Assembly (NCBI GenBank): GCA_003194525.1
Contig: NBIV01000303.1
Coordinates: 43,246-107,245, forward strand
Length of the DNA stretch: 64,000 bases
From: Gracilariopsis chorda
Lineage: Eukaryota; Rhodophyta; Florideophyceae; Gracilariales; Gracilariaceae
Direction: 5' to 3'
Positions within the stretch are counted from its first letter, which is position 1; the number at the start of each line of letters is the position of its first letter. The notes under the pieces are model-generated. The model did not search any database. It saw nothing but the letters and a program-made list of their open reading frames with translations, and had not been told where the DNA came from. This document shows positions 1 to 10,813 of the stretch, piece by piece. Made by a program: the position numbers and the translations under genes.

Positions 1-2
1 AT

Positions 3-1016
3 GAGACAGGCACACACAACGACGAGCAGCAACAAGAGCCGCACGCGCAGAACGACATTCGTGCACACATGCGAGCGCGTGTGGTGGTCGCCGTCAACGC
101 AGCTTCGAGAACTACCGAGTTTCGACATATCAACATCGTACCACAAGTAGAGCGATTGACCATTCACTTGGAAGGAGAGCGCACATTTTGTCTGAGAGGT
201 CCAAACCAGCTTCTTTCTGCATCGCAGCCGTCTACACTGGAGAGATACTTTGCAAAGCCCGAAGCATATGTGAACCTCTACTACCTTTCGTACTTTGAAA
301 AAGTGCGATTGTATCGCACGCTTCTAGCCTGCGTGCTTAACCAATACGACAGAGACAGCACTCAGGTGCCCAAAGACGACTGCGATGCGCCCATGTATGT
401 GGTACAGCGCATGGAAGACGAGCAGTGTGTCGGAAGGAGCACAGGTGTTTCACCGTCGTGCATTGAGCTATTTGCTCTGCGCTTGCTGCTCATGAATCAC
501 TGATTGAGCTCTAATGAAGACGCAAGGACTTTTAACTGACAGCAGTATGGAACGTATCGTGAAACCGCGATTGCAATTGGACTGCTCACGGACGGATCCG
601 AGTTTCATATTGCATTTCAAGAAGCAATGCAGATCTACAGCACGCCCTCCGAACTACGACGTCTGGTTGTCACAATGTACCAAAAAGGCGCAGACCCAGA
701 TAAAATAACCATCGAAAACTGAGAGGTGCTATGTAGCGACATATATACAGGAGATGAGCAGCAACGAAAGCAAGAAATGTACCAACGTATGGTAGAGATC
801 TCAGACCAGCATGTTGGACGATTGCTTCGCGATCACAGCATCTTATTCCAATACCTACAGCAGGATCATGCATCATTGACTGAGGCAAATCGAGCTACAA
901 CAACTCGAGACGCGCGAATGTGGCCATTTCCAACCCAATGCTGCCTGAAGCCATTCAGTTCTGCATCCCTCCACAACCATAATCATATTTCTTGCGTTCT
1001 CCATTCATTGAATTAA
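3..1016 (+). pseudogene. Helitron Rep-helicase remnant, truncated at the window edge
   Basis: One reading frame runs from the left edge to 1016 and is broken by stops at 501-503, 537-539 and near 720. Across these stops it follows the order of a Helitron replication protein. First comes a degenerate segment after the Rep tyrosine motif, containing VERLTIHLEGE. Then come a TLERYFAKPEAY segment, a VSPSCIELFALRLLL segment (compare SPREGERYYLRLLL in the long elements at 35-39 kb), a GTYRETAIAIGLL segment and a charged tail with QHVGRLLRDHS. In family terms this is the linker between the HUH endonuclease and the PIF1-type helicase. The helicase itself is missing. It is clearly a different, older lineage than the array at the right of the window. 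The assignment is by segment-by-segment likeness, and the gene is dead. Confidence 0.72.
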
Positions 1017-1103
1017 GCTACTTGCTTTTTTGCTTTTGCTTTCTACATCCTTTTTTCTTCCCACCGCCTTTATCACTCTTCTACCGTGGCGCACAGCGCC
1101 GCC

Positions 1104-1120
1104 AGCGGCCGAAGGCCGCT
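1104..1120. repeat. GC-rich hairpin with GAA loop, possible Helitron 3' end
   Basis: AGCGGCC, GAA, GGCCGCT form a perfect 7-bp stem. It lies about 90 bases downstream of the end of the Helitron remnant frame, where the subterminal 3' hairpin of a Helitron is expected. The same GGCC-GAA-GGCC core recurs at 33411-33423 inside a small Helitron. A clear CTRR-like end is not visible downstream. Confidence 0.45.
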
Positions 1121-1640
1121 TCCTCTTATTGCTCTCTTATAAAGAATAGTTTCTATTTTGCCGACTGACAGCTGAGAGAATGCAAATCAGATCAGAATGC
1201 AAATCAGATCCAACTGTCTCCAGAAATAGTGTTTGTTAGAATTTTACTAAAACAGTTTATAAGACTACGGGAACGCCGATACGCTAGCACGTCTGGCACG
1301 GGTGTAAAGAAGTCCTGAGGACGAAGGTAAGGATTCTGCAAGTCGCTATTTTGTCCAATCCGATGTTACACGAAACTTTGACAAAAAGAAGAGCAATATA
1401 CGAACACAGTGATTTTGTTCTGAATAAATAGGCGAAACGCGCCAGAACGAAATGGATTATACATTCGGGTCTCCCCGCAGAAGTTTTGTACCATTCTACT
1501 ACGTCTTGGAATACAAGTTGGTAAGCGTAACACGGCTGCAGCAGGGTGGGAGCAATCAACAGCCATCAACAATATTTTGAGTCGGAAGTTAAGCCTAGTG
1601 TAACGGGGTAGAGAGAACTTGTCATTCACGAGGGGTAGCT
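1121..1640. other. No gene recognised
   Basis: AT-rich sequence without a convincing reading frame. A 16-17 bp direct repeat (GAATGCAAATCAGATC) occurs twice in tandem at about 1178-1211. Short overlapping minus-strand ORFs (1284-1629) show no recognisable domain. Confidence 0.5.
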
Positions 1641-1760
1641 AGCGGTTAACCTTAGCTGTTGAGAGATTGAGAAGGAATTATGATAAGCTCTACCAAAGCG
1701 TCGCAATTAGACAATGTGCGGCCATAAAGAAGAAGAAGAATAATAATAATAATAATAATA
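1641..1760 (+). mobile_element. LINE 3' end with AAG/TAA microsatellite tail
   Basis: The frame through 1646-1740 reads a basic tail (VERLRRNYDKLY, then IRQCAAIKKKK). It resembles the C-terminal end of the LINE remnant at 12.3-13.1 kb (RRERYRQLDMFY, then IRH and KKKKK). Both frames run into an AAG microsatellite. Here the tail continues as TAA units to 1760. This suggests a heavily 5'-truncated insertion of a related non-LTR element. The likeness is short, so the call is tentative. Confidence 0.4.
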
Positions 1761-2790
1761 GGATCTATTGGACATGTCCGTGGAACATGAGGCGTCTGTT
1801 AGTCTTACGGCTTAGCGAACGGTGTGATATACGATCGCTATACGGGGCTAGCATCGATGGTTGTTCTTGAGTGTCTACATCGTCTCCTTGAAGGTTGTGT
1901 GGCACTTCGTGTGAAGGTTCTTAGTGCATTGAAAGGACTCTGTGAACCTTGTTTCTGGAAGCGACGACTCGGATGATAAAATTTTCATCCACTGGCCTCT
2001 TTGACTCCAGTTGGCCGCACAATGCCTTGAAATGATTTGTTTAGTGGGAGAGCTGGGAAAAAACGGGACAACGCAGGCCTTTTTGTAAACTCTAAACACT
2101 TCTCCAGTTTGAATTTTTTGGAGACCTTCGTTGCGATGTGCTTTCTATGGGCAGCATGGACGAAACGTACGTGAGTCCTATCGTCATGATAGTATGTTGC
2201 AACGGGAGCCGTGGTGAAGGCCTCAAGATCCAAGCAGAACTTGGGGGCAATAAAATTTTTTCCGCAGTAACAATAATTTCAAATCGGACTATCTACAGTG
2301 CGTATATCTCGGGTATCGTCATTCATTACAGCAAGGAGGAGTACAGTTTTCAGTGCAAATCGGAGAGTTTCAATCCCAGCGTTTAGGAAACTCTGCCAAT
2401 CGTATCAACGTCTTTCTACGAACATATTCCAGAGCTGTATATTGTGCTTTGAACGCCCCTTAGTAATAATCAAGAATAGACAGTGTGTTGTAGAATATGT
2501 CCCTGTCGAAGAGAATAATCCCGCGGACAAACTACCATTAGAGCTTTACTTCAATCTGTTAATCCCACTTTACAGAGAAAAACCAGAGAGCGAACCCCTA
2601 CACGAAAAGCGGAGGTACGTGGAAAATAACAACGAAGGAGCGAAGTTATACAAGCCTTATTCAATCGGGAACAACACCGCGCTTAGTGTCATCAGTATAT
2701 CATGCTTTTGCTTTGTTGATCGTATGCAAGTGTACGGCCTTCCATTAGACTGAAACTGTGCGCCATTCTTGATCTTCTGGAATAGTATCA
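1761..2790. other. Intergenic, possible upstream exon not resolved
   Basis: An open frame on the plus strand at 2298-2753 (151 codons) ends shortly before the receptor-like gene. It contains the segment VVEYVPVEENNPADKLPLEL, but I recognise no family. It could be an unrelated exon or chance. Nothing else stands out. Confidence 0.35.
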
Positions 2791-4657
2791 ATGAACGGAA
2801 GGAAAGAAAAGCGACCATCTGGTCTTCGCGTCTCTCGAGTACTCATTATCACCATGGCTCTGGCTTTCTTTTCCAATGCGAAATCGGACCCAGTTGACTG
2901 GTTGAGTGGATCTTGTAATTCGTATGTGCCAAGAGACTGTTACAACGTTTCGGCAAACTGCCTACCGCATTTAAAAATTTCGCCTTCCTATGATGTATGC
3001 AAGAACAAAAGCAACATCTGTTTCATCATCATGGAAGACGCCGGAATAGTGAACTGGAAATCTGAAAACTTTGAGAACGCCAACTCACACATCGGTTTCC
3101 ACGAGCCGGTGCGCTGCAAGGACTTCACCAAGCGAGACGGTACGGGTCCTATTTCTGGGGCTGCCTTTGACCTGTTTGAAATGACATCTGCAGGGGGTGA
3201 GTATTGTGTACCAGTTGGAAGCTCAACTTGCCGGCACACCGATTTGATACACTTTATTGAAGCGTACGCGAATGAGTATCAGTTCGCTATTGGGAACCCA
3301 ATCATTGAATCGCCACAACAGAAATGTCTTCACAGTGAGAGTGGAACATGGCTTGATGGAAATATGGTGATAGTAGGTCGTACAGATGATTCTGTCAGAG
3401 CTGGTTTCGCTTTCTTATTAATTTATCCTTTTCACAGCAACACATGGATTTTCCTTATTGTTGTTGTTGTCCTTCTCATGGGGCTCACGATTGCTACATT
3501 CCGGAATATTCACAGACATAGCAAAAAGGCCGTATACACATCTTTTCTGTATCTTGTCGGAGAATATGACCGGGCATGCGACATAGAGCAGGAAAGAGTT
3601 AATGACAAAAGCTCTCGGATTTCAGGAAATGAGAGATTAACGAAGAAGTACACGTTCATTTCTTCGTTGCTAAGGTTTTCATGGATTTGTTTCTTCGCGG
3701 TGTTCTTCATGTTCTTTGAGGCTGTTGTTGTCAATGATCTATTAGACAGACAAGGGCAGCTAAAAACGCAGTTCGACAAGAAACTCAAGAACATTAAGCA
3801 TGCTGAGCACGAGAAATACTGCATTGCAAAAGGTTCTATCCTTTCTTTTGTTTGGGAAGAGAAGGGTAAGTTGAAACTTTTGTGTTTGGTAGAGCTTAAA
3901 TTGATTGATGCTGACAGAAGGGCTTTGTTCGCTTTTCATGTGGCATCTTTGAATGGGACTAGTCAACAATTCAAGTGCAGAAAACCGCCAAGGTAGATTC
4001 GCAGGGTTTACGATGGGAGAATCTACCCGCGATTGTTTTGGAAAGTTAAATGACAAGATAGGAACCGATACTGGAGTTGTGGAGTATGTGGTGACACACC
4101 GACTAGCAGCAGAATACTGGATTGAAACTCTAGGCTTATGCGGTACGTGTTCTTCCACAAGAGATTCCGGAAAAGGTTTCACTGACAAAGCTACGGAGTT
4201 CCAACTGATTGTTTTGTAGGCAAATATGAGATTCGAGAAGTCGACTCGGGTATCTATAAGTTCAATAGTGGATGGTTATACAACTCGGCGGTGGACCTTG
4301 AGAAACGGAGGAAATTTGACAGGGAGATTGTGGCCCTTCGAGTTAATGGAGAGGTAAGCAAACAAGATATGCGCGAACAAAAAGTAAGCCGAAACTGACC
4401 AGGAGAAATGGTCGCTTGATGACTGTGTGATTGTGCAGATCTCTCGAATGATGGAGCGCGTGGCATCGGCATGCGTAGTGCAAGAACCACCCGAAAAGTT
4501 GCGGTTCGGCATAATTGGGATTTTGCTTGCCATAGCGGTGGGTTTGCCACTCCTCTGCGCACTGATTGTGATGATATGTTGGCAGCAGTTGTGGAGTAGA
4601 GCAAGAATAATAGCGACAGCAAAGAACATCAGTGGAAAGATAAGCTTGAAGGCTTAA
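2791..4657 (+). CDS. Ionotropic-receptor-like membrane protein (four exons)
   Basis: The proposed exons are 2791-3865, 4005-4142, 4220-4353 and 4439-4657. Donors are GTAAGT, GTACGT and GTAAGC, the acceptors end in CAG, TAG and CAG, and all junctions keep phase, giving about 521 residues. Exon 2 could instead start at 3981, also in phase. The protein has an N-terminal hydrophobic stretch (about residues 17-30, likely signal peptide). A cysteine-rich extracellular part follows, then a membrane segment at about 219-237, a second at about 294-316 and a last one at about 473-497 in exon 4. An extracellular segment separates the last two. This order (ligand lobe, membrane block, second lobe, final helix) is that of ionotropic glutamate receptor-like channels. 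No clear pore-loop consensus or SYTANLAAF-like motif is visible, so channel activity is inference. The start is the first ATG before the signal-like segment. Further 5' exons cannot be excluded. Confidence 0.55.
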
Positions 4658-5407
4658 GAACAGGTTTGGAGTGTGTGAAAGTGTCCGGTTATGTTGTATG
4701 GTATTCGCTGCTTTGCTCAAGAGTGGGTACTTTTAAGCCAACGGATTACTCGGCAGGGCATGCGAAAGAGTGCAATGCCTCTACCCTTGGGTACTAAATA
4801 GATGGAAGGGACTATACGGACTAAAGATCAGGACAAAATAATGATAACCTTAGCTCACATCTACAACTGAAAGACCGGAAGTGCGGAGGGATAAAGGGTT
4901 AGTTAGAAGGCTATCCGTCGTAACTTTACCATCGGCAAAGTTTTCAGTCCTCTTGAATATTCTTCCTGTCACTCCGTCGTCCAGTCGTCGTCATCGCTGT
5001 CAGTAGTCTGGAAGATGAAAGTACAAAGTTCAGAGTCATGCGCTGGAAGTGCTGGAACAGCTGGACAGCAAGTGCCATCGATCCCATGAAGTCTAAACCG
5101 ATCAGCTTCGTAGAGGAACCTGTTCATTCTTTGACGCCGCTCATCGTTTTTCCCACAAGGCGAACCAACGTCATGAGGGCGTGCTGCTTTCGAAGAACAT
5201 CACCGCAGATGGGTGGGGAGAAATGAGATCAATTCGCAACGACTTGGTGATGCTGCAAGAGGCGGGACTGGCATTCAGCGCGTATGTAGAGTGAGGAGGA
5301 GCAAGGACTGTCAGTTGTTGAAACCAGGTCAGGGCGTTCGCGGGCCTTGCCCAACACACATCTAGTCAATGCTAAACTATGTACACCAAGCACGCATCAG
5401 ACATAAC
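4658..5407. other. Intergenic; possible minus-strand terminal exon
   Basis: No complete gene is seen. On the minus strand a short frame at 4969-5007 encodes an acidic end (TTDSDDDDWTTE, then stop), preceded by a pyrimidine-rich tract ending in CAG. This looks like a last exon, and possible upstream coding segments lie to about 5.3 kb. I could not assemble them with confidence. Confidence 0.25.
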
Positions 5408-7237
5408 TCAGAACACATCACCGTCTTCCTCGTCGTCAGTACCGTGCTCAACACTCTCCACAAGTCCCGCATCAATGCGGGCATTCCATCTCAACCATCG
5501 CACAACGGTCCAAACTTTAGGGTCATGTGCGAACGAATTGTGCCGCCTCTCATGATCTTCAACATTCACATTCAGCAAGGCCAACATCTGTTCCATATGC
5601 TCTTGCAACTTCCAGCCGGTAGTTTCAATGGGTATCAACTTGACAGCGACAACAGCAACTGCAGAAACTGCTGCATAAGTGCCCATGGCCGCCTTGATAC
5701 TACGATTGAACAATAATTGGGCCACAAGTGGGGTAAGAATCAAGCCGACTCTGGCAACTGATGAGCACACACCCATGGCGGTAGCTCGTACCCTTGCGGG
5801 GTACACTTCATTCGTGTACAGATAGGTGCCTTGAAAGTATCCGCTACTCGCACCGCGGGCGATGAAGAAGATGACGGTTTCACCGACGCGACCGACGCAC
5901 AACAGTAAAACGGCGAACAGCACGGCGACGAGAAAGAACGAATCGCCAATCAACGCGCGTCGACCGATGGAATCAAGCACGGCAAACGAAAGCAGTACAC
6001 CAGGTAATTCGCCCACGGACGCCCACAGAGTGGACAGAAAGTCCTGTGTGGTGAGTTGATGCACGCACGCAAGTTTCTTCCGACGCTCCACATCATCTTG
6101 TTCGTCGTCCGACTTTCTGACAAGCTGCCTGCCACTGGACACGGTTTCACAAACGCCCTTGGTCGCGTTTGCATTCTGATCTGTACCGTTTGTAGGCTTC
6201 CATACGCATCGATGATGCAGCTGGCAAACGCTCTGATCAGAGAAGCGCGCGCATCTATCAACGCCGTCGGCGACGCATCGAGTGCCCGCTTTTTCTGCGG
6301 CGATCATTTCCGGTTGCACCATTATCGTTCCATAATACAAGAAGGCGGAGGCAAACCAGATGACAAACACCAAAACAGTAAACCATCTAACGCCAGGACG
6401 AAGCAGTTGCTTGACGCCTCCCTTGGGGCGTTCAGCATGTTGAGCGGCCGCGACAAGACTTCCCTGCAAAGGAGTTCGTCCATTAAACGTTGCAACACGT
6501 TCCACAACGGCTTTAGCCGACTCCAGTCGACCGCGCGAGACAAGCCATCTGGGAGACTCCAGTACAATGAAGGTAAGCAGTAACACAATGCCCAAAGGAA
6601 GCGACGATATTCCTATAAGCCATCTCCAGCCTAGTGGCGGCAGCACCGCCATAGCGACGGCCGATTCGAATATGGCGCCGATAGACCAGAATACTGAGAT
6701 GGCCATGCCCCACGTTCCTCGGTGAGACACCGGCAAAAACTCCATGAGCAACGAAAAGGACACGGGCACGCCGCCGATTCCAAATCCGACGGCGCCGCGC
6801 AGCAGGAGCATAGCGAGGTAATTGGGCGAAAGTGCGGAGGCGACGCCCAGAAAAAAAGTGACGGCGGTGGACAGAATGAATGACCATCGCCGTCCAGTAC
6901 TATCAGCAACGACGCCCCAGAAAAGAGCGCCGGCAAGCATGCCGACGCCTACGGCGGTTGTGATGAGCGCGGCCTGCGCGTCGGAGATGCCCCACGCGCA
7001 TTGTAGCGGCTGCTTGAGGAAGGAGAGAAGGAGCATTTCCATGGACTCGGCGGTCCATGCGAGGCCGGTGAGCAGCAGCAGCAGGTACTGAAAGGGGCCC
7101 ATGCCGGCGGCCTCGATGGCGTCGTCGGCGCTGAAGTGGCGGTCATTTTGCGCTGGTTCGGGTGGCGGCGGCGACGGTGGGGCGGGAGTTACTGCGCGGT
7201 ACGCGGTCGCGGACGACGGCGACGACGGCGCGCTCAT
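5408..7237 (-). CDS. Major facilitator transporter, SV2/SVOP-like
   Basis: A 609-residue intronless frame. The N-terminus (1-40) is Ser/Pro-rich and cytosolic, followed by about twelve hydrophobic segments. Between the second and third lies the MFS signature GVVADSTGRR (108-117). After the sixth is ESPRWLVSRGR (227-237), typical of the sugar-porter and SV2/SVOP groups. A long loop between segments 7 and 8 (about 305-395) has six cysteines (321, 329, 338, 344, 363, 391) and potential N-glycosylation sites at 350 and 357. It is the expected luminal or extracellular domain. The C-terminal tail is acidic (DDEEDGD). By family it should move an organic ion or small solute across a plasma or vesicle membrane. 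The substrate is not deducible. The region around the start is GC-rich, like a promoter-proximal segment, and the ATG at 7237 is the first in frame. Confidence 0.85.
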   Translation of the reverse strand: MSAPSSPSSATAYRAVTPAPPSPPPPEPAQNDRHFSADDAIEAAGMGPFQYLLLLLTGLAWTAESMEMLLLSFLKQPLQCAWGISDAQAALITTAVGVGMLAGALFWGVVADSTGRRWSFILSTAVTFFLGVASALSPNYLAMLLLRGAVGFGIGGVPVSFSLLMEFLPVSHRGTWGMAISVFWSIGAIFESAVAMAVLPPLGWRWLIGISSLPLGIVLLLTFIVLESPRWLVSRGRLESAKAVVERVATFNGRTPLQGSLVAAAQHAERPKGGVKQLLRPGVRWFTVLVFVIWFASAFLYYGTIMVQPEMIAAEKAGTRCVADGVDRCARFSDQSVCQLHHRCVWKPTNGTDQNANATKGVCETVSSGRQLVRKSDDEQDDVERRKKLACVHQLTTQDFLSTLWASVGELPGVLLSFAVLDSIGRRALIGDSFFLVAVLFAVLLLCVGRVGETVIFFIARGASSGYFQGTYLYTNEVYPARVRATAMGVCSSVARVGLILTPLVAQLLFNRSIKAAMGTYAAVSAVAVVAVKLIPIETTGWKLQEHMEQMLALLNVNVEDHERRHNSFAHDPKVWTVVRWLRWNARIDAGLVESVEHGTDDEEDGDVF

Positions 7238-8119
7238 TGCGCGGACGGCGGCTGCGCACTTGACGGTGGTAACTTTTGTGCGATTCGGCTGCTTCTTCTC
7301 TGCTTTGCACTTCGAAAGGGCGCGCTGCTGTCAGACGGCAACGCGCTGCGCGCCGCACACGTGTGCATCGAAGACAAGGGAGAGCGTAGCCGCTGCCGCC
7401 CCAGCGTAGCCAATGAATGCATTGTTGTCGGGCCTGTCCACGTCGTCCACGTATTCCTTTCTATCCATTGTTCATCCCTCTAAGGTACTCTTTCAAGCTC
7501 TATAGACCTCTTTCAGCTATCCTATATCTTCATTTGCTAGAGCAGAACGCGGAGATGTCGGCCTCTCGCGATCGTCGTCCGGATAAGGAGGCACACATGA
7601 CCGCCTGATGCTCCACCTGGTGCTTCTCTGTGTCGGCAATCTGCTCCGCTCATCCGTGGCGAGAGTTGAATCATGTCGCCTCAAGATGCGTCTGTAGAGG
7701 AGGGCTGAAGGGCGTAGAAAAACAGTCTCGCAGCCGAAGTCAACCGTATACCTGCCCAAATACCTTACAATTTCATCCTTTCCATTCACTCTTTCGCAGA
7801 ACCCATCTACTTCAGGGTCCCCGTCACCTCCGAGTGGCAAACAAACATCTCTGTTCTTCCTAGACTTCAACGGGAATCGGCGACAATTCCTGTCTCTAGT
7901 ACAGGGCAACCAATCAACCAACTGGAAAGAATGCCATGCTCTGCTGTCTCTTGATACGGACTAGCACAATTTCACATCTAGCTTTAATATATTGTAATAC
8001 TACCACAAGGCGAATGCTCGAGACAGATGTACCCAACGGTTGAGTACTGTACCGAGTGTACGATCGGTGTCCTTCTCCTTCCCTAACCTTTTACCCCACG
8101 GTACACATTGTTATAGAAC
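7238..8119. other. Intergenic between transporter and pseudokinase
   Basis: GC-rich just upstream of the transporter, then balanced. A minus-strand open frame (7517-7921, 134 codons, Arg/Asp-rich) shows no known domain and may be chance. No RNA gene or repeat is visible. Confidence 0.4.
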
Positions 8120-9046
8120 CTATAGCCACTCAATTCTGCTCTTCTTTTGAGGAAATTTGGAGGTCAAGTAGTCTTCAAGCGGCTGATAGATCCTTTGGTA
8201 TGACGGCAGTTCAAAGTGTGGCGTACATCTTATTTGACGGAATGCATCCACGAAACAATCGGGAAGACCCTCGAGAAGTTCCTTTGAACTCATGGCTTTC
8301 TTCGCCTTATACAGCGGATGCATCGTACCATGAACGCAGAATTTTCCAATGCCATCGCAATACGACGACCACGGCAGCGTTCCCTTATAGAGAAATACCA
8401 TTGAAAAGAAAAGTGATTCCAAGTCTCCTGTCATTGTCGCATGTCCCACTTCGTGCAGCGTCAGCGACGCGAACATGGTCTCCATTATCGGTAGAGTTTT
8501 AGAAGGTATTGGATGCGTAACCAGGTTAACGCTATATCGAAAACCGACAATGTAAAGCTCTTCTTCTTTAGATGGGCTTGATCCGGTCATAATCTTTCTG
8601 GGTGAAATGAGTCCGTGGAGAACTCCAACACTGTGCAGTTCTTCTACCATTTTGAAAGCCTTCACAGATAGGTACAATACGGTTTCCAACGACAAGGGAG
8701 CCGATTTATCCATAAGACGACGATGAAGGTTCTTGTTCAGACATTCCAAAACAAGATAGGTAAACTTGCCATCTGACTTCATACACAGAACCTTTGGAAT
8801 GTTTATGAAACCCACGGACTGCAAGTACTTGTACAAGGAGTGCTCTTCCGGAACATTATTGCCATGATCGTGTATTCTTTCCACCTTAATCGCACTCCGA
8901 ACCGTATTGGGTGTGGCTCCAGCCAAGTATACCCTTTCAGAAAACTTCGGATCCAGAGTACCGAGTATGGTGTGCTTCTTTCTCCTGTGCTTTATCGTTT
9001 TTCCGATCACATTATGATCGTCTTCCAATATTGTGCTTATCACCAT
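8120..9046 (-). CDS. Casein kinase 1-like pseudokinase
   Basis: A 308-residue single-exon frame with the CK1 fold order. A degenerate glycine loop (28-45) and the ATP lysine in SAIKVE (K54) come first. A LVLECLNKNL hinge follows, then the catalytic-loop region at 140-153. A CK1-type FASLTLHEVGHA segment (192-203), GDLESL (207-212, normally DDLESL) and GTLPW (222-226) complete it. The catalytic HRD is replaced by HGL (144-146) and the metal-binding DFG by VGF (167-169). Both aspartates essential for phosphotransfer are therefore absent and the product should be catalytically dead. The frame is open and clean, so it is more likely a divergent scaffold-type gene than a decayed copy. CK1-like families are strongly expanded in nematodes, a weak hint about the host. 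Confidence 0.8.
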   Translation of the reverse strand: MVISTILEDDHNVIGKTIKHRRKKHTILGTLDPKFSERVYLAGATPNTVRSAIKVERIHDHGNNVPEEHSLYKYLQSVGFINIPKVLCMKSDGKFTYLVLECLNKNLHRRLMDKSAPLSLETVLYLSVKAFKMVEELHSVGVLHGLISPRKIMTGSSPSKEEELYIVGFRYSVNLVTHPIPSKTLPIMETMFASLTLHEVGHATMTGDLESLFFSMVFLYKGTLPWSSYCDGIGKFCVHGTMHPLYKAKKAMSSKELLEGLPDCFVDAFRQIRCTPHFELPSYQRIYQPLEDYLTSKFPQKKSRIEWL

Positions 9047-9890
9047 ACTCGGTTGTGCGGGAGAGGCGAAGGTACAAAGAAACAGAAAAAAATAACGCTG
9101 GGCTCGGATGAAGCGTACTCATCCGCCAAGGGTGGGCATGCGCAGGCATGAACGGAAAAAATATTTGCTCCGAAACAGATGATCCGTTGTAGTACCCGCA
9201 TCCACGGCGTGTGTCGGTCAGCTTCATCAGTCTTAGAACAATTTCGCGCTCCGTGGCCATCTGAAGAACATCCTTTTCTTCTTTCCTGCTATAAACGGTC
9301 GCGTTTGGATGTTTTCCTCAACATTTAGTCATTGCGATCTTGAGTGTATCTACCGAAACATAAGGATTGGGCACAATCTGATCAGCCCTAACGAAGTGTG
9401 CCCGTCTTCCGTCTCGCCGACCAAGGGAAGCGAAAATGACTCGCAATTTGTCTGCAACAGGGATCAACACCCAACGATAAACTAATCTTCCACAACTCAG
9501 GCGATTGCACAGGAATCTTGAAATTGAATCTTATTCTCTTTTGTATCGAGTCTCCAACATACGGTAATAAAACTAAATTCTATCGGTCTGCGCTCTACAG
9601 CTCGAGTGTGCAGCAAAAGGGTACCTTCGTACCAGATGCTGAATGATTTGTGCCAGACCGCACGGCACAGTACCGCCGCGATATGCGAGAAAATGCAAGA
9701 AGAAAGAAACTGAAGACTTTCTTGGTTTAGGTGAGCCACGAAAATAAACGAGACACATTGTTGTAGTTTGTTAGAAACCGAAATATAAATCTTCGACAGC
9801 AATGCAAGTACTGTAAACCAGCAACTGACGAACGCGTCAGATTCTTGTAAGAAGAAACTGTTGCAGCTTCAAAAACCCCTTACCAAACGT
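9047..9890. other. No gene recognised
   Basis: Mixed sequence without a plausible coding frame. A short motif around GCACAGTACCGC occurs at 9662-9675 and again near 9914-9927, so part of this stretch may belong to a repeat. Confidence 0.4.
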
Positions 9891-10245
9891 TTTTCCACGT
9901 TGTCAGACCGCCCACAGCACAGTACCGCAGGCGGCTTCACCAAAGTAGGGCTAGCACAGCAGTAAACGCGATCCTCCGACCGTTCGGTCGTCAGCGCTCA
10001 CAGGTTATGGGCCGACAAGAACATCCATCAAACCCCTGACCAACCTCACGCACCCTGCGCAGCATCCCCCGTGCACCTCTAGCATCACCACAAAAAATAA
10101 ACCAAGAGCTACTCATTAATGCCAAACTTACCGACGAAGACCACTATACTCCACAGGACACCACAAAACAAACCAATATGGACAAAAAAAACCTCCCATA
10201 TCCCCACCCTAAACCCTGACAATATCGCAGGGTAGAAAGCCAACC
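9891..10245 (+). mobile_element. Ty1/copia 5' end relic: LTR end, tRNA primer site, leader
   Basis: At 10003-10013 the sequence GGTTATGGGCC directly follows an LTR-like end in CA (GCTCACA). The nested copia element at 24.7-29.0 kb has the same arrangement on its own strand. This sequence pairs with the anticodon-loop region of initiator tRNA-Met, the primer arrangement known for Drosophila copia. An A-rich leader follows, with an ATG at about 10178 that is soon stopped. No gag similarity survives. The left LTR border could not be placed. Confidence 0.5.
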
Positions 10246-10813
10246 TCACTCGATAAACTATCATCCATGACACAACAGATCATATCACAGAAAATCCAGC
10301 CATTGCCTTGTATCCTCTTTATGGCGTTCGCAGCTTTGTGGATGTTTCGTTCTCTAACATCTGGGGCCAATGTAGCAAATGAGCGATATGCTCTTAATCC
10401 GGAGGGACCAGAGCTCGTACGGTATGTGGCGCGCATCCCGAGCATGGGGTACGAAATGCTTGGTATACTGCTTTATTCAAGTCTCGTAGAGCTTACTACA
10501 TGAAACGTCAGCAGTCCTTTTTGTACAAATGGTGTCAAAAGCAAGCACGAACTGCATTTGGAATGGGAGTTTTTGAATGAACGCTGATTCATTGATTGAT
10601 CATTGCTACGACATGCTGCCATGGAGCAGATTACGGCTAACGTGACGAAGTTGCAGATTTTTGTCGAGAACTGTGCTCATCTAGTCAGTGTTATTGGAAT
10701 TTTGTTTGCCGACAATTAGCGCTCGATACATGTGTCAAAAGGAAGATACGCGAGGCCTCTGCTTCTTTGAGATCTCTCATGAACGCCAGTTAAGTTCATT
10801 CATTTGGATTGCC
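10246..10813. other. No gene recognised
   Basis: A plus-strand open frame at 10267-10503 (78 codons) has a hydrophobic N-terminal part (CILFMAFAALWMF) and could be a small membrane or secreted product. Nothing supports it beyond being open. Confidence 0.25.
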
